64,000 bases of DNA from Kribbella jiaozuonensis (GTDB lineage: Bacteria > Actinomycetota > Actinomycetes > Propionibacteriales > Kribbellaceae), in contig NZ_SZPZ01000002.1 in assembly GCF_005233875.1 (NCBI RefSeq), positions 62,001 through 126,000 on the forward strand. Reading direction: 5' to 3'. Positions 25,793-34,865 of this stretch are shown here, piece by piece. The translations under genes were made by a program, and so were the position numbers. Position 1 is the first letter of the stretch. The number at the start of each line of letters is the position of its first letter. Under the pieces are notes generated by a model. It saw nothing but the letters and a program-made list of their open reading frames with translations, was not told the origin of the DNA and did not search any database.

Positions 25793-27486
25793 TGAACACC
25801 CTCACCAACATCCTCAACGACCTCGCCGCCGGCGACCCGTTGACGACGAAGGACGGCGTCGTGCTGCTCGTCACCGGTCTGCTCGCCGTCGCGGCTGTCG
25901 CCAGTGTCGGGTGGATGCTGCACCGCGCTGCCAGGTCGGTTGCTCGAAGCAACTTGTCCCGTGACTGGACCGGGCGGAAGGTGCTGATCGTCGTCGCGGT
26001 CGTGGTGGCTTTCGCGGTCGCCGGGATCGGCGGCACCCAATCGTTCCGGGCGGTCTCGGACAAGTTCGGCAGCGCGCTCGTGCCGTTGGTCGCCGACGGG
26101 ATGGTCATCGCCTGCACCGCGCTGCGGCTAGCCGCTCTGACCCGCGGCTGGCGCATCCCGGGCGCCTTGTTCACGACCTATCTGTTCATCGGCGGCACGG
26201 TCGTACTGAACATCGACGCCGCGAACGGCGCGGTCGACGTTGCGATCGCGCACGCCCTCGCGCCACTGGCCTACGCCGTACTCGTCGAGATGCTCGCGCA
26301 CATGCTGCGCCTCCACCTGAAATTGTCGCAGCCCGCGCGCCCGAAGCTGTCCGCGCTGACCTGGATCACCTCACCGGTGATCACGACCCGCGTGTGGCTT
26401 CACCTGGCCCGCACCGGCAACGACGACCCGATCCAGGCACGGGCACTCGTGCAGCAGGTCGTGCGCATGTCGTCCCGCCTCAACACCGTCTGCCCCAGCC
26501 GCCGCACCCTGCCGCTGGACTCCGCACGCGCTGCCCGGACGGCCGCGTTGCAGACGATCCGCGACGGCCTCCTGACCGCAGGACAGCTCGCCGCACTGCT
26601 ACCGACCACCGAGCGGATCAGCGCGGGGGAGCTGCTCGCGCTCGTCGACTCCGCCGCACTCGGTCTCCCGGTCGCCGACAACGGTGCTGCCGGGCATGAG
26701 TCGCCGGCCGAGGTTCCGGCCTGGCTCGTTCTCTACCTGCTCGCAGTTGCTCGCCGTGACCAGATCCGTCCGGCCAAGACGGCGCACAGCGACATGGGGC
26801 TGGCCGACACTGGCGAGATCGACGAGGAGCCCGACGAGGAGCCCGACGAGGCGTCCACGGTGCTGCCTCTGATCGTCGGCTACGTCTTCGGCGCACTGCA
26901 CCACCAGAACACGCAGCGCACCGACCGGAGCGCCGAGGTCGGACAGTTCGGCAGTGCAGGTGCTCCACCACTGCCGAACGGAGCACCTGCGCTGCACCAC
27001 GGAATCCGCACCGGTGCAGCCGCATCAGAGCGCTCCCATTCTGCGAGCAGTGCAGCCGCGCCGGTGCACCACCCTGCGCCTGCACCGGCGGCCGCCCGCA
27101 ACGGCGGTGCATCGGTGATCAGTGCATCGTTCGCCGAGCCTGCCCAGAGCAGTCCCGCGAACGGTGCGGGGAGTGGCGAGACCAGCCGGGCAAAGCAGTC
27201 CGACAAGCGTGACCTGGCAGAGCTGTTCGAGGTCTCGGCCCGCGAGCACGGCGGCGCGCCGTTGAGTCAGCGCGAGATCACCCGAGTTCTGGACTGCGGT
27301 TTCTCCAAGGCCCGTCGGCTCGCCGAGCTCGCCGGATGGGTCGAGCCCAAACACGACGACACATCCGACGTAGCCAACCCCGCGGCCTACGACCAGGCCG
27401 AGACGGCAACAACCGATGCCAACAGCAACAACCCAGACACCCAGCAGGCGAACGAAGCTGACGAACTCGAAATGAGCAACCACTGA
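25792..27486 (+). CDS. Multi-TM Spd-like transfer protein (DUF2637-like)
   Basis: A 564-residue protein. The first 200 residues have four or five membrane helices (VVLLVTGLLAVAAVASVGWML, VLIVVAVVVAFAVAGI, and further), the layout of SpdB/DUF2637 proteins that aid plasmid spreading in mycelium. The rest is cytoplasmic and ends in a winged-helix-like segment (PLSQREITRVLDCGFSKARR), reminiscent of the DNA-reading tails of these proteins. An acidic repeat (EEPDEEPDE) lies mid-protein. The ATG overlaps the previous stop. Confidence 0.7.
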   Translation: MNTLTNILNDLAAGDPLTTKDGVVLLVTGLLAVAAVASVGWMLHRAARSVARSNLSRDWTGRKVLIVVAVVVAFAVAGIGGTQSFRAVSDKFGSALVPLVADGMVIACTALRLAALTRGWRIPGALFTTYLFIGGTVVLNIDAANGAVDVAIAHALAPLAYAVLVEMLAHMLRLHLKLSQPARPKLSALTWITSPVITTRVWLHLARTGNDDPIQARALVQQVVRMSSRLNTVCPSRRTLPLDSARAARTAALQTIRDGLLTAGQLAALLPTTERISAGELLALVDSAALGLPVADNGAAGHESPAEVPAWLVLYLLAVARRDQIRPAKTAHSDMGLADTGEIDEEPDEEPDEASTVLPLIVGYVFGALHHQNTQRTDRSAEVGQFGSAGAPPLPNGAPALHHGIRTGAAASERSHSASSAAAPVHHPAPAPAAARNGGASVISASFAEPAQSSPANGAGSGETSRAKQSDKRDLAELFEVSAREHGGAPLSQREITRVLDCGFSKARRLAELAGWVEPKHDDTSDVANPAAYDQAETATTDANSNNPDTQQANEADELEMSNH

Positions 27487-27752
27487 TGAAGGACACCGAT
27501 CAGCGCGACTCGATCCAGGGATCAGCCATCGCGAAAAGCACCATCCGGCAGCGCCCCGAGGGCAGCCACAGGATGAAGAACCTGGATACACACCATTGCA
27601 TCACGATCAAGTGGAGCCCTCACTCCGTCTGTCGAGTCGGGCTGGAGGCCGCCGTCGCGGCCTCTGGCATGGCCGCCTGCGCGGTCCTGGCCGCTGCCCA
27701 GGACGGCGCCCAGGCCGCCGTTTGTGGGCCGTGGACGGCAGGTGACCGCTGA
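27486..27752 (+). CDS. Small protein between Spd-like protein and relaxase
   Basis: An 88-residue protein whose N-terminal half is polar and whose C-terminal half is Ala-rich (GLEAAVAASGMAACAVLAAA), weakly like a membrane helix. Both ends overlap neighbours by one base (TGATG), the spacing used throughout this operon. No family recognised. Confidence 0.5.
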   Translation: MKDTDQRDSIQGSAIAKSTIRQRPEGSHRMKNLDTHHCITIKWSPHSVCRVGLEAAVAASGMAACAVLAAAQDGAQAAVCGPWTAGDR

Positions 27753-30700
27753 TGATGAGCGTTCACGCCGGACACAGCGCGGAGTATCTGACCGGCGCGG
27801 TGGCGGCCGGGCGGGAGAACTACTACACCGGCGCGACGGCCGCCGGCGAGCCGCCGGGCCGCTGGTACGGCCGGGGTGCTGCCGCGCTCGGTCTGCACGG
27901 CGAGGTCGACGCCCAGGACATGAACGCGCTGTACGAGCGGTACCTCGATCCGCGCGACGAGCGGTTCAAGGACCCGGCGTTGTGGGACGAGGCCGAAACG
28001 CTCGGCCACGCCGGGCGGGCGTACAAGACCGAGGCCGAGTGGTATGCCGCTGCTCTGGCCGCCGAGCCTGGAGCGGATGCGGAGCGGCGCGAGCTGCTCC
28101 ACATCGAGGCGGGCAAGAAGGCGCAGAAGAACGTGTCGTTCCACGACGCGACGTTTTCGGTGCAGAAGTCGGTGACGGTGCTCCACACCGCCTTCGAGGC
28201 CCAGGAAGTCCGGGCCGCCGGCGCACTGGAGCGCGCCCGCAGCGCACTGGCCCAGGCGCACCAGAGCGGCTCGGGAGCGCTCCGGCTGCACCGTTTGGAG
28301 CAGGCGGTGCAGGCCTCAGCTACCGAGGCCGCGACCTGGCGGCAGCACCGCGAAGCGGTCGAGGCCGCGATCTGGGCGGGCAACAACGCCGCCCTGGACT
28401 ACCTGTCCGACAAGGCCGGATACGTCCGGGTCGGGCATCACGGCGGCGCCGCCGGGAGGTGGGCCGACGCACACGACCTGACGGTCGCGTCGTTCTTCCA
28501 GCACGACTCCCGCGACCACGATCCGCAGCTGCACATCCACAACGCGATCCTGAACCGGGTTCAGGGAACGGACGGGAAGTGGCGCACGCTCGACGGCCAG
28601 GGCCTGTACAAGTACAAGGCCGCGGCCGGCGCGGTCGGCGAGCAGGTCATGGAGCAGCACCTCACGAAGTCGCTCGGTGTGCAGTTCAAGCTCCGCCCGG
28701 ACGGAGAGGCCCGCGAGATCGTCGGGATCGACCAGTCCGTGATGGACCTGTTCAGCTCGCGACGGGTCGCGATCACGAAGAAGACCGCGACGATCGTCGC
28801 CGAGTTCCGGCAGCGGTTCGGCCGCGAGCCCAACGCGCTGGAACTCGAGCGGATCCAGGAACGCGCCACCAAGGCGACCCGCCGCGCGAAGTCCCACGAC
28901 GGCGAGACTGCGGCGGAGCGGCTCGACCGGTGGGACCGCGAGCTGCGCGCCGAGGTCGCCGGCGGACTCGCGACGGTCGCCGACACCGTGCTGTCGAACC
29001 GACAGCACCAGATGACCCCGGCACCGCTGGACGAGGACGCCGTCCTGGAGACCGCGCTGGCCACGGTGCAGGAGAAACAGGCCGAGTGGCGCGAAGGCGA
29101 CCTGACCCGCGCGATCAGCCTCGCCCTGCCCGACGCGCTCGGCGGACTCGACGCCGCGCAGGTCACCGAACTGCTCGAACGGCTCACCCGCAAGGGCCTG
29201 GACCGAGCCGTGAACCTCGGCACCGCCAAGCCTGGCAGCCAGGAGCTGCCCGCCGAGTTGCGCCTGGCCAACGGCCGGTCGTCGTACGAGGCGCCCGGCC
29301 GTTCGACCTACGCGACCCCGGGGCATCTGAACGCCGAACGCAAGCTCGCCCGCGCTACCTACCCGGCCGGGGCTCCGGCTACCACGTCGCAGCAGGCCGG
29401 AGCGTTCGTGAAGCAGCTGGCCAAGACCGGGCTTGAGCTCGGCGACGACCAGGCCGCGGCCGTCCGCGGCATCCTCATGTCCGGGGCGATGACCGAGGTA
29501 CTGGTCGGCCCGGCGGGCACGGGGAAGTCCCGCGTCGTCGGCGCCCTGGCCAAGGCGTGGACCGACCCGACGCTGTGGCCTTCACTGGGGCACGGCGAAC
29601 GGCGCCGGGTGATCGGCCTGGCCTCGTCGCAGATCGCGACCGAGGTCCTGGCCGCCGACGGCGTACCCGCGGTCAACGTCGCCCGCTGGCTCCGCGCCCA
29701 GCGGCAGCTGGTCACCACCCACTTCGTCGACGGCGACTGGCTGGTGCGAGAAGGCGATCTCGTCGTGCTGGACGAGTCGGGCATGACCAGCACCCAGGAT
29801 CTTGCCCAGATCCAGGAACTGTGCGACCAGTTCAAGGCCAAGCTGGTCCTCGTCGGCGATCAGCGCCAGCTCGCCGCGGTCGGCGCCGGCGGCGGCATGG
29901 ACCTGATCGCGTCCCGGGCGCTGACCCACGAGCTGACCGAGACCCGCCGGTTCGCCGAGCCATGGGAAGGCCCGGCGTCGCTGCGGCTTCGGGCCGGGGA
30001 CGAAACGGTGCTGGCCGTGTACCACCGCCGCGGACGGATCATCGACGGCGGCAACGTCGAGCGCGCCGAGACCCTCGCCGGGGACGCGTGGCTGTCCGAC
30101 CGGCTCAACGGGAAGCACTCGCTGTTGCTGGTCGATACCAACGACCAGGCCGCCCGCGTCGCAGCTCAGCTGCGGTCCCGGCTGGTCGGGCTCGGCCTGG
30201 TCGACGACACCAGCACCGTCAAGCTCGGCCTGCAAGGCACCCGCGCCGGTGCCGGTGACATCATCCAGGCCCGCCGCAACGACTGGACCATCGCCGGGCA
30301 CCTCGGCAACAAACGCGCGGCCATCAACCGCGCCCAGTACCGGATCCGGGAGGTGCTGGCCGACGGCAGCCTGCGGGTCGAGGCGCTCGGCCACGGCGGC
30401 ACCGACCCCGCGACGCCTGGCGAAACGATGGTCCTGCCCGCGCAGTACGTCGCCGAGCATGTCGCGCTCGGCTACGCCTCCACCGTCCATGCCGCCCAGG
30501 GCCTCACGGTCGACGGCTGCTACGGCGTCGTCACCTCGGCGACGTCGCTGAACTCGCTCTACGTCCAGGCCAGCCGCGGACGGTCCACCAACATGCTGTA
30601 CGTCGTCACCCGGGCCGCACCGAACGGCGCCGAGACCGGCGACACCGCACGGTCGCTGCACCGCTCGCCGCGCGCAGTGCTCTCGGCGATCCTGGACGCC

Positions 30701-32410
30701 GCCGACGAACGCCGACAACGGTCAGCGACCGAGGCCCGCGACGAGTCCGCGACCGACGCCGCCCGGCACCGCACACCCGCCGAACTGCTCACCGACGCCA
30801 TCAGCCTGGCCACCACCAGCCGCGCCGCGCGGTGGCTCGACACCGCCGCCGCCAACGGACTGCTCACGATCAAGCAGCGCAGCAAACTCGCCGCAGAAGC
30901 CGGCGCAGCAACCCTGACCGCCCTGCTGCGCCGGGTCGAACTCGCCGGCCACGACCCCGAGGCCGTGCTGACCGAGGCAATCGCTCGCCGCGATCTCGGC
31001 AACGCCCGCGAACTGTCCAACGTGATCCACGACCGGATCACCAAAACAACCCGGCTCGACCCCGAGGGCGCCACCTACAGCGAACGCCTCCCTGCAGTCG
31101 ACGAGCCGGAATGGGCCGACTACCTCCAGCGCCTCGCCTTGGACGCCGACAACTCCGCGAGAGACCTCGCGTTCGACCTCGCCGAGCAACAACCCGCTTG
31201 GCTTGTCGAACAGATCGGCCGCTGCCCAACCGAGGATACGGACGCCCGCGAGACCTGGATCACGCGCGCCGCCACGATCGGCGGCTACCGCGACCTGACC
31301 GGTCACGACTCCGACACCGACGCCATCGGTGCCGCGCCCCCTGCCGGACAGACCGAGGCGCATGCCGCATGGCGTGCCGCGTGGGACGCACTCGGCCGCC
31401 CCGACGACCAACGCGCAGAAGCCGAGATGACCGTCGGCCAGCTCCGCGTCCGGGTCGCCGCCTACCAACGCGAACAGAACTGGGCACCGCCCTACGTCGG
31501 CGAAGAACTCGCCGCCACCCGACAGGCCGCGGACAAGGCCCGCCAGCAAGCAGCCCTGCGCGACGCCGAAGCCGACGCGACCACCGAACGCGAGGCCCGC
31601 GAGCGGCTGCGCGCCGAGGCAGACGACGCACGAGCGCTGGCCAAGGCTCATGACGCGATCGTTGCCGACCTCGTCGAGGTCGACGAAGCCCGTGCGCGAT
31701 GGCTCGCCCACACGGCAGCCACCAAGCAGGCCGCGAGCCGGGCAAAGGACGAGCTGAAAACCCGCGGCATCGAACTGGCCGACGAGGCCGCGTCGACCGA
31801 GGGAACCACGGCAGCCGAATGGCTCGCCGCGGAGCGCGAGCACGACGACTGGACCGTGGTCGACGAGCGCGACCTGGCCGAGGTCGCGGACGCAAGAGAA
31901 CGCGACCTCGCCATCGCCCAGCCCGCGGACGAGTTCGTCGAGGCCGAGCTGGTCCACGACCAGCTCCCGACACCCGACGAGCACGGCGCGACCACAGCGG
32001 CGGACGCGATCCCGGACGCCGACGTCGTCGAAACCGCGACGGCGGACGAGGCCGCAGCCCCGGACGAGACGGGCGAGGGTTCGTTTGCTGCTGGCAACGA
32101 ATCCTGGCAGCGGCTCGACGCCGACCAGGTCAGCGCCGAGCCGCGAACCGACTTGCGGGAGGCCACAGCCGGCGAGGAGCGCGTCCTCGAAGCCGACGAC
32201 CTGCGCGTACCGACCGCCGAGGAGACAGCCGAGGCAGTACGGCGAGCGCAACGCGCGCTGATCGAAGTCCGGCAACGCGACAGCGCAGACGCCCAACGCG
32301 AGGCCGACGAGGACGCCTTGCGGGACGAGGAGCTCGCCCGCTGGCACGACCACGACCAGCACCACCTAGAGCAGTACGAGCAACAGCCCGAAACCATCGG
32401 GCTCGACTGA
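27752..32410 (+). CDS. MobF (TrwC/TraA-type) conjugative relaxase-helicase
   Basis: A 1552-residue protein combining an N-terminal relaxase and a RecD-like helicase. Y24/Y25 (ENYYTG) are candidate nicking tyrosines and QLHIHNAI (H261, H263) with the upstream HD forms the HUH metal site. The helicase has Walker A GPAGTGKSR (about 587-595) and VVLDESGM (about 671). The last 500 residues are acidic, Arg/Glu-rich coiled coil. It nicks oriT and pilots a single strand to the recipient. It ends the operon that starts at 21428; the hairpin at 32430 follows. Confidence 0.93.
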   Translation: MMSVHAGHSAEYLTGAVAAGRENYYTGATAAGEPPGRWYGRGAAALGLHGEVDAQDMNALYERYLDPRDERFKDPALWDEAETLGHAGRAYKTEAEWYAAALAAEPGADAERRELLHIEAGKKAQKNVSFHDATFSVQKSVTVLHTAFEAQEVRAAGALERARSALAQAHQSGSGALRLHRLEQAVQASATEAATWRQHREAVEAAIWAGNNAALDYLSDKAGYVRVGHHGGAAGRWADAHDLTVASFFQHDSRDHDPQLHIHNAILNRVQGTDGKWRTLDGQGLYKYKAAAGAVGEQVMEQHLTKSLGVQFKLRPDGEAREIVGIDQSVMDLFSSRRVAITKKTATIVAEFRQRFGREPNALELERIQERATKATRRAKSHDGETAAERLDRWDRELRAEVAGGLATVADTVLSNRQHQMTPAPLDEDAVLETALATVQEKQAEWREGDLTRAISLALPDALGGLDAAQVTELLERLTRKGLDRAVNLGTAKPGSQELPAELRLANGRSSYEAPGRSTYATPGHLNAERKLARATYPAGAPATTSQQAGAFVKQLAKTGLELGDDQAAAVRGILMSGAMTEVLVGPAGTGKSRVVGALAKAWTDPTLWPSLGHGERRRVIGLASSQIATEVLAADGVPAVNVARWLRAQRQLVTTHFVDGDWLVREGDLVVLDESGMTSTQDLAQIQELCDQFKAKLVLVGDQRQLAAVGAGGGMDLIASRALTHELTETRRFAEPWEGPASLRLRAGDETVLAVYHRRGRIIDGGNVERAETLAGDAWLSDRLNGKHSLLLVDTNDQAARVAAQLRSRLVGLGLVDDTSTVKLGLQGTRAGAGDIIQARRNDWTIAGHLGNKRAAINRAQYRIREVLADGSLRVEALGHGGTDPATPGETMVLPAQYVAEHVALGYASTVHAAQGLTVDGCYGVVTSATSLNSLYVQASRGRSTNMLYVVTRAAPNGAETGDTARSLHRSPRAVLSAILDAADERRQRSATEARDESATDAARHRTPAELLTDAISLATTSRAARWLDTAAANGLLTIKQRSKLAAEAGAATLTALLRRVELAGHDPEAVLTEAIARRDLGNARELSNVIHDRITKTTRLDPEGATYSERLPAVDEPEWADYLQRLALDADNSARDLAFDLAEQQPAWLVEQIGRCPTEDTDARETWITRAATIGGYRDLTGHDSDTDAIGAAPPAGQTEAHAAWRAAWDALGRPDDQRAEAEMTVGQLRVRVAAYQREQNWAPPYVGEELAATRQAADKARQQAALRDAEADATTEREARERLRAEADDARALAKAHDAIVADLVEVDEARARWLAHTAATKQAASRAKDELKTRGIELADEAASTEGTTAAEWLAAEREHDDWTVVDERDLAEVADARERDLAIAQPADEFVEAELVHDQLPTPDEHGATTAADAIPDADVVETATADEAAAPDETGEGSFAAGNESWQRLDADQVSAEPRTDLREATAGEERVLEADDLRVPTAEETAEAVRRAQRALIEVRQRDSADAQREADEDALRDEELARWHDHDQHHLEQYEQQPETIGLD

Positions 32411-32429
32411 ATCCTCGCCGAGGAGCGGA

Positions 32430-32462
32430 GGTGCTCTCCCGCCCGGCGGGCAGGAGAGCACC
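32430..32462 (+). terminator. Hairpin after the relaxase gene
   Basis: GGTGCTCTCC (32430-32439) pairs with GGAGAGCACC (32453-32462); the loop CGCCCGGCGGGCA folds again. A second GC stem (CCGGCCTCCGGCCGG) follows. It stands 20 bases after the relaxase stop and probably ends the transfer operon. Confidence 0.6.
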
Positions 32463-32535
32463 CCGGCCTCCGGCCGGGACGAAAGACCTTCTGTGGCTGG
32501 GTTTGGCGGGCGGCTAGCGGACCAGGTCCCCTCCA

Positions 32536-32612
32536 ACCAAGTCGGTTCCGGCAGTTCTCACCTGGAGGACAAAGAGCGTCCACCAGCTGACAACGACCGG
32601 AACCGACTTGGT
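32536..32612. repeat. Long inverted repeat, candidate oriT
   Basis: ACCAAGTCGGTTCCGG (32536-32551) and its exact complement (32597-32612) flank 45 bases, with partial pairing extending outwards. It lies in the 314-base gap just after the relaxase gene, where no gene is seen. Inverted repeats of this size beside a relaxase gene are typical of oriT, but no nic consensus for this MobF branch is known to me, so this is inference. Confidence 0.45.
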
Positions 32613-32724
32613 CGGAGCCTCTGACCCGGCCCGCTAGGCGGCAGTAGCCGGCAGGCCCCAAAGGACGGGGCTGCCGCTACACAAGCCCACCAGCGGGCAA
32701 CGGACCAGTCGCAAGGAGACAACC

Positions 32725-32976
32725 GTGCAGAACCCGACCAACACCCAACCGCTCACCGAGCAAGAGGCCGAAGGCAACAACATTGCCTGGCCCCAGCACC
32801 GCGACGTCACCCCCGCACCGCAGCCGATCCGCAACGGCCAGCTCCTGAGCGTGTGCTCGTGCGGCCAGACGTTCATCGGCATCGACGCCGACCACGCCGA
32901 CTGGCAGCTCAACGACCACATCGACGACACCGAGAAGCCCGAGAAGGCCACGCAGGCCCAGAAGGCCGCCAACTAA
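32725..32976 (+). CDS. Small protein with CxC motif
   Basis: An 83-residue hydrophilic protein (MQNPTNTQPLTEQEAEGNNI) with LLSVCSCGQTFIG and a downstream DHADWQLNDHI, suggesting a small zinc site (two Cys, two His). AAGGAGACAACC precedes the ATG. It is followed by a hairpin and the methyltransferase gene. Similar small proteins occur in actinobacterial elements and phages. Confidence 0.6.
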   Translation: MQNPTNTQPLTEQEAEGNNIAWPQHRDVTPAPQPIRNGQLLSVCSCGQTFIGIDADHADWQLNDHIDDTEKPEKATQAQKAAN

Positions 32977-32986
32977 CCCACCGGCT

Positions 32987-33031
32987 CGGGGAGCGTCGTG
33001 GTGAAGGACCACGCACCCACGGCGCTCCCCG
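32987..33031 (+). terminator. Compact two-level hairpin before the methyltransferase
   Basis: Outer arms CGGGGAGCG (32987-32995) and CGCTCCCCG (33023-33031) enclose inner arms CGTGGT (32997-33002) and ACCACG (33008-33013). It sits 12 bases past the stop and 25 bases before the next start, so it may terminate, attenuate or stabilise. Confidence 0.5.
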
Positions 33032-33056
33032 CACCACCTCTGAAAGGAGCTGAACG

Positions 33057-34799
33057 ATGACGTTGACCTTGACCGATCTGTTCTGCGGTGCCGGTGGCTC
33101 GAGCACGGGCGCCGTTCAGGCCCCGGGCGTCACGGTACGGATCGCCGCGAACCACTGGCAGCTGGCCGTCGACGTACACAACCTGAACCACCCCTACGCC
33201 GACCACTCCACCGCCGATCTGCACAAGGAGAACCCGGGCTACTTCCCGCGCACGGACCTGCTGTGGGCGTCGCCGGAGTGCACGAAGTGGACCCAAGCCA
33301 ACAGCAACCCGCTGCCCGCGATCGAGGAAGGACTGTTCGAGGACCCGCTGTCCAGCGAGGCCGCGCAACGGTCGCGGCTGCTGATGTTCGACGTGTTGAA
33401 GTTCGCCGAGTACCACCGCTACCAGGTGATGATCATTGAGAACGTCGTGGACATTGCGCTGCGACCGAAGTACCGGGTGGCGTGGCAGCTGTGGCGGCAA
33501 GACCTGATGAAGCTGGGTTACCAGTTCCGCGTGATCTCGCTGAACTCGATGCACGCGCAGGCGTACGGGATGCCCGCACCGCAGTCCAGGGACCGGATCT
33601 ACATCGCCTGCTGGCGGAAGGGCTCGCCGGCGCCGGACTTCGAGCAGATCCTCAGACCGCGCGCGTACTGCACCAAGTGTGACGAGGTCGTGGAATCGCG
33701 GCAGGCGTGGAAGCCGGGCCGGACGGTCGGCCGCTACCGCGACCAGTACGTGTACGTGCACGCCGCCTGCGGAACGATCGTCGAACCGGCCTACCTGCCC
33801 GCCGCAGCTGCGATCGACTGGACGATCCCCGGTCAGCTCATCGGCGACCGGCTCCAGCCCAAGACACGAGCCAGGATCGCGGCCGGGATCGCGCGGTACT
33901 GGGGGCAGGCGTTCCACCTCGAAGCAGCCGGGAACCAGTACGACGCCGCCGACCCGAACCACCCGCGCCACGGCGACCCGGACGCCTACTACCGCGCCTG
34001 GGCGATGAACGACGTACTCCGGACACTGCACACCACCGCTTCCAAAGCGCTCGCGGTGCCGGTCGAGGGGCGCGAGGGCAAGCAGGCGCAGACCGTGGAC
34101 CTGCCGTTCAGGACGCAGACGACCCGCGCCGAGACGGCACTCGTGACGCCGTTCGTTGCCGAGCTGCGCGGCGGCGGTTCAGATGCACGATCGATCCTGG
34201 AACCGGCCGCGACGTTCTGTGCAAGCGGCAACCATCACGCACTGGTCACCCCGGCCGGCGGATCGTGGAACGACGACGCCCGACCGGTCACCGCCCCACT
34301 GCGCACCCTCATGACCCGTGATGCCTACGCGCTGGTGTCGCCCTACTACGGCAACTCCCACACTGCCCGGCCCGCTACGGATCCGCTCGGTGCTCTGACC
34401 ACTGTCGACCGGTACGCGCTGGTGCACCGCAACAACACCGGCGGCGCGGAAATGACCACCTCCGTCAACGACTACCTGCGCACCTTCACAACCGCCGGGC
34501 ACCAATCGCTCATCCAGACCGGCCCCCGCGGCGGTCGACCCAAGAGCACCCCGGAAGACCTCAAAGCCGCCGAGCAGATGGTCCCCGAATGCCTGTTCCG
34601 CATGTTCACGCCCGGCGAGGTAGCCGCCGGAATGGCATTCCCCACCGACTACTCCTTCTCCGTTATCAACCCCAAGACCGGCAGGCCGCCCGCGAACAGG
34701 GACCTGGTGAAGATGTGCGGCAACGCCGTCACCCCGCCCGCCGCGCGTGACCTGATCACCGCCGTCGTCACGTGCCTCGGGCACGAACCCGCTGCCTGA
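33057..34799 (+). CDS. C5-cytosine DNA methyltransferase
   Basis: A 580-residue DNA (cytosine-5) methyltransferase. Motif I DLFCGAGGSS (7-16) binds SAM, the catalytic cysteine is C75 in SPECTKW (the PEC variant of PCQ), motif VI is IIENV, motif VIII is QSRDRIYIA, and motif X is GNAVTPPAARDL. Between VIII and X lies an unusually long region with repeated ALVTP/ALVSP/ALVHR phrases, the target-recognition area. No partner endonuclease is adjacent, so it is an orphan enzyme, plausibly protecting the element from host restriction. Confidence 0.92.
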   Translation: MTLTLTDLFCGAGGSSTGAVQAPGVTVRIAANHWQLAVDVHNLNHPYADHSTADLHKENPGYFPRTDLLWASPECTKWTQANSNPLPAIEEGLFEDPLSSEAAQRSRLLMFDVLKFAEYHRYQVMIIENVVDIALRPKYRVAWQLWRQDLMKLGYQFRVISLNSMHAQAYGMPAPQSRDRIYIACWRKGSPAPDFEQILRPRAYCTKCDEVVESRQAWKPGRTVGRYRDQYVYVHAACGTIVEPAYLPAAAAIDWTIPGQLIGDRLQPKTRARIAAGIARYWGQAFHLEAAGNQYDAADPNHPRHGDPDAYYRAWAMNDVLRTLHTTASKALAVPVEGREGKQAQTVDLPFRTQTTRAETALVTPFVAELRGGGSDARSILEPAATFCASGNHHALVTPAGGSWNDDARPVTAPLRTLMTRDAYALVSPYYGNSHTARPATDPLGALTTVDRYALVHRNNTGGAEMTTSVNDYLRTFTTAGHQSLIQTGPRGGRPKSTPEDLKAAEQMVPECLFRMFTPGEVAAGMAFPTDYSFSVINPKTGRPPANRDLVKMCGNAVTPPAARDLITAVVTCLGHEPAA

Positions 34800-34810
34800 C
34801 GAGGCCAGGG

Positions 34811-34836
34811 GAGGGGCGGCGATCGCGCCGCTCCTC
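34811..34836 (+). terminator. GC-rich palindrome after the methyltransferase
   Basis: GAGGGGCGGCG and CGCCGCTCCTC form a stem (one G-T pair) with almost no loop, 12 bases beyond the methyltransferase stop and before the Prim-Pol ribosome site. A U-tract is missing. Confidence 0.4.
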
Positions 34837-34865
34837 CCGGCCCCTTACCAGCTAGGAGAACAACA

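Noticed and set aside
30722..32365. 547-codon antisense frame over the relaxase C-terminus
   Set aside because: Shadow of the acidic, Glu/Arg-rich coiled coil; the relaxase frame is continuous and has conserved motifs upstream.
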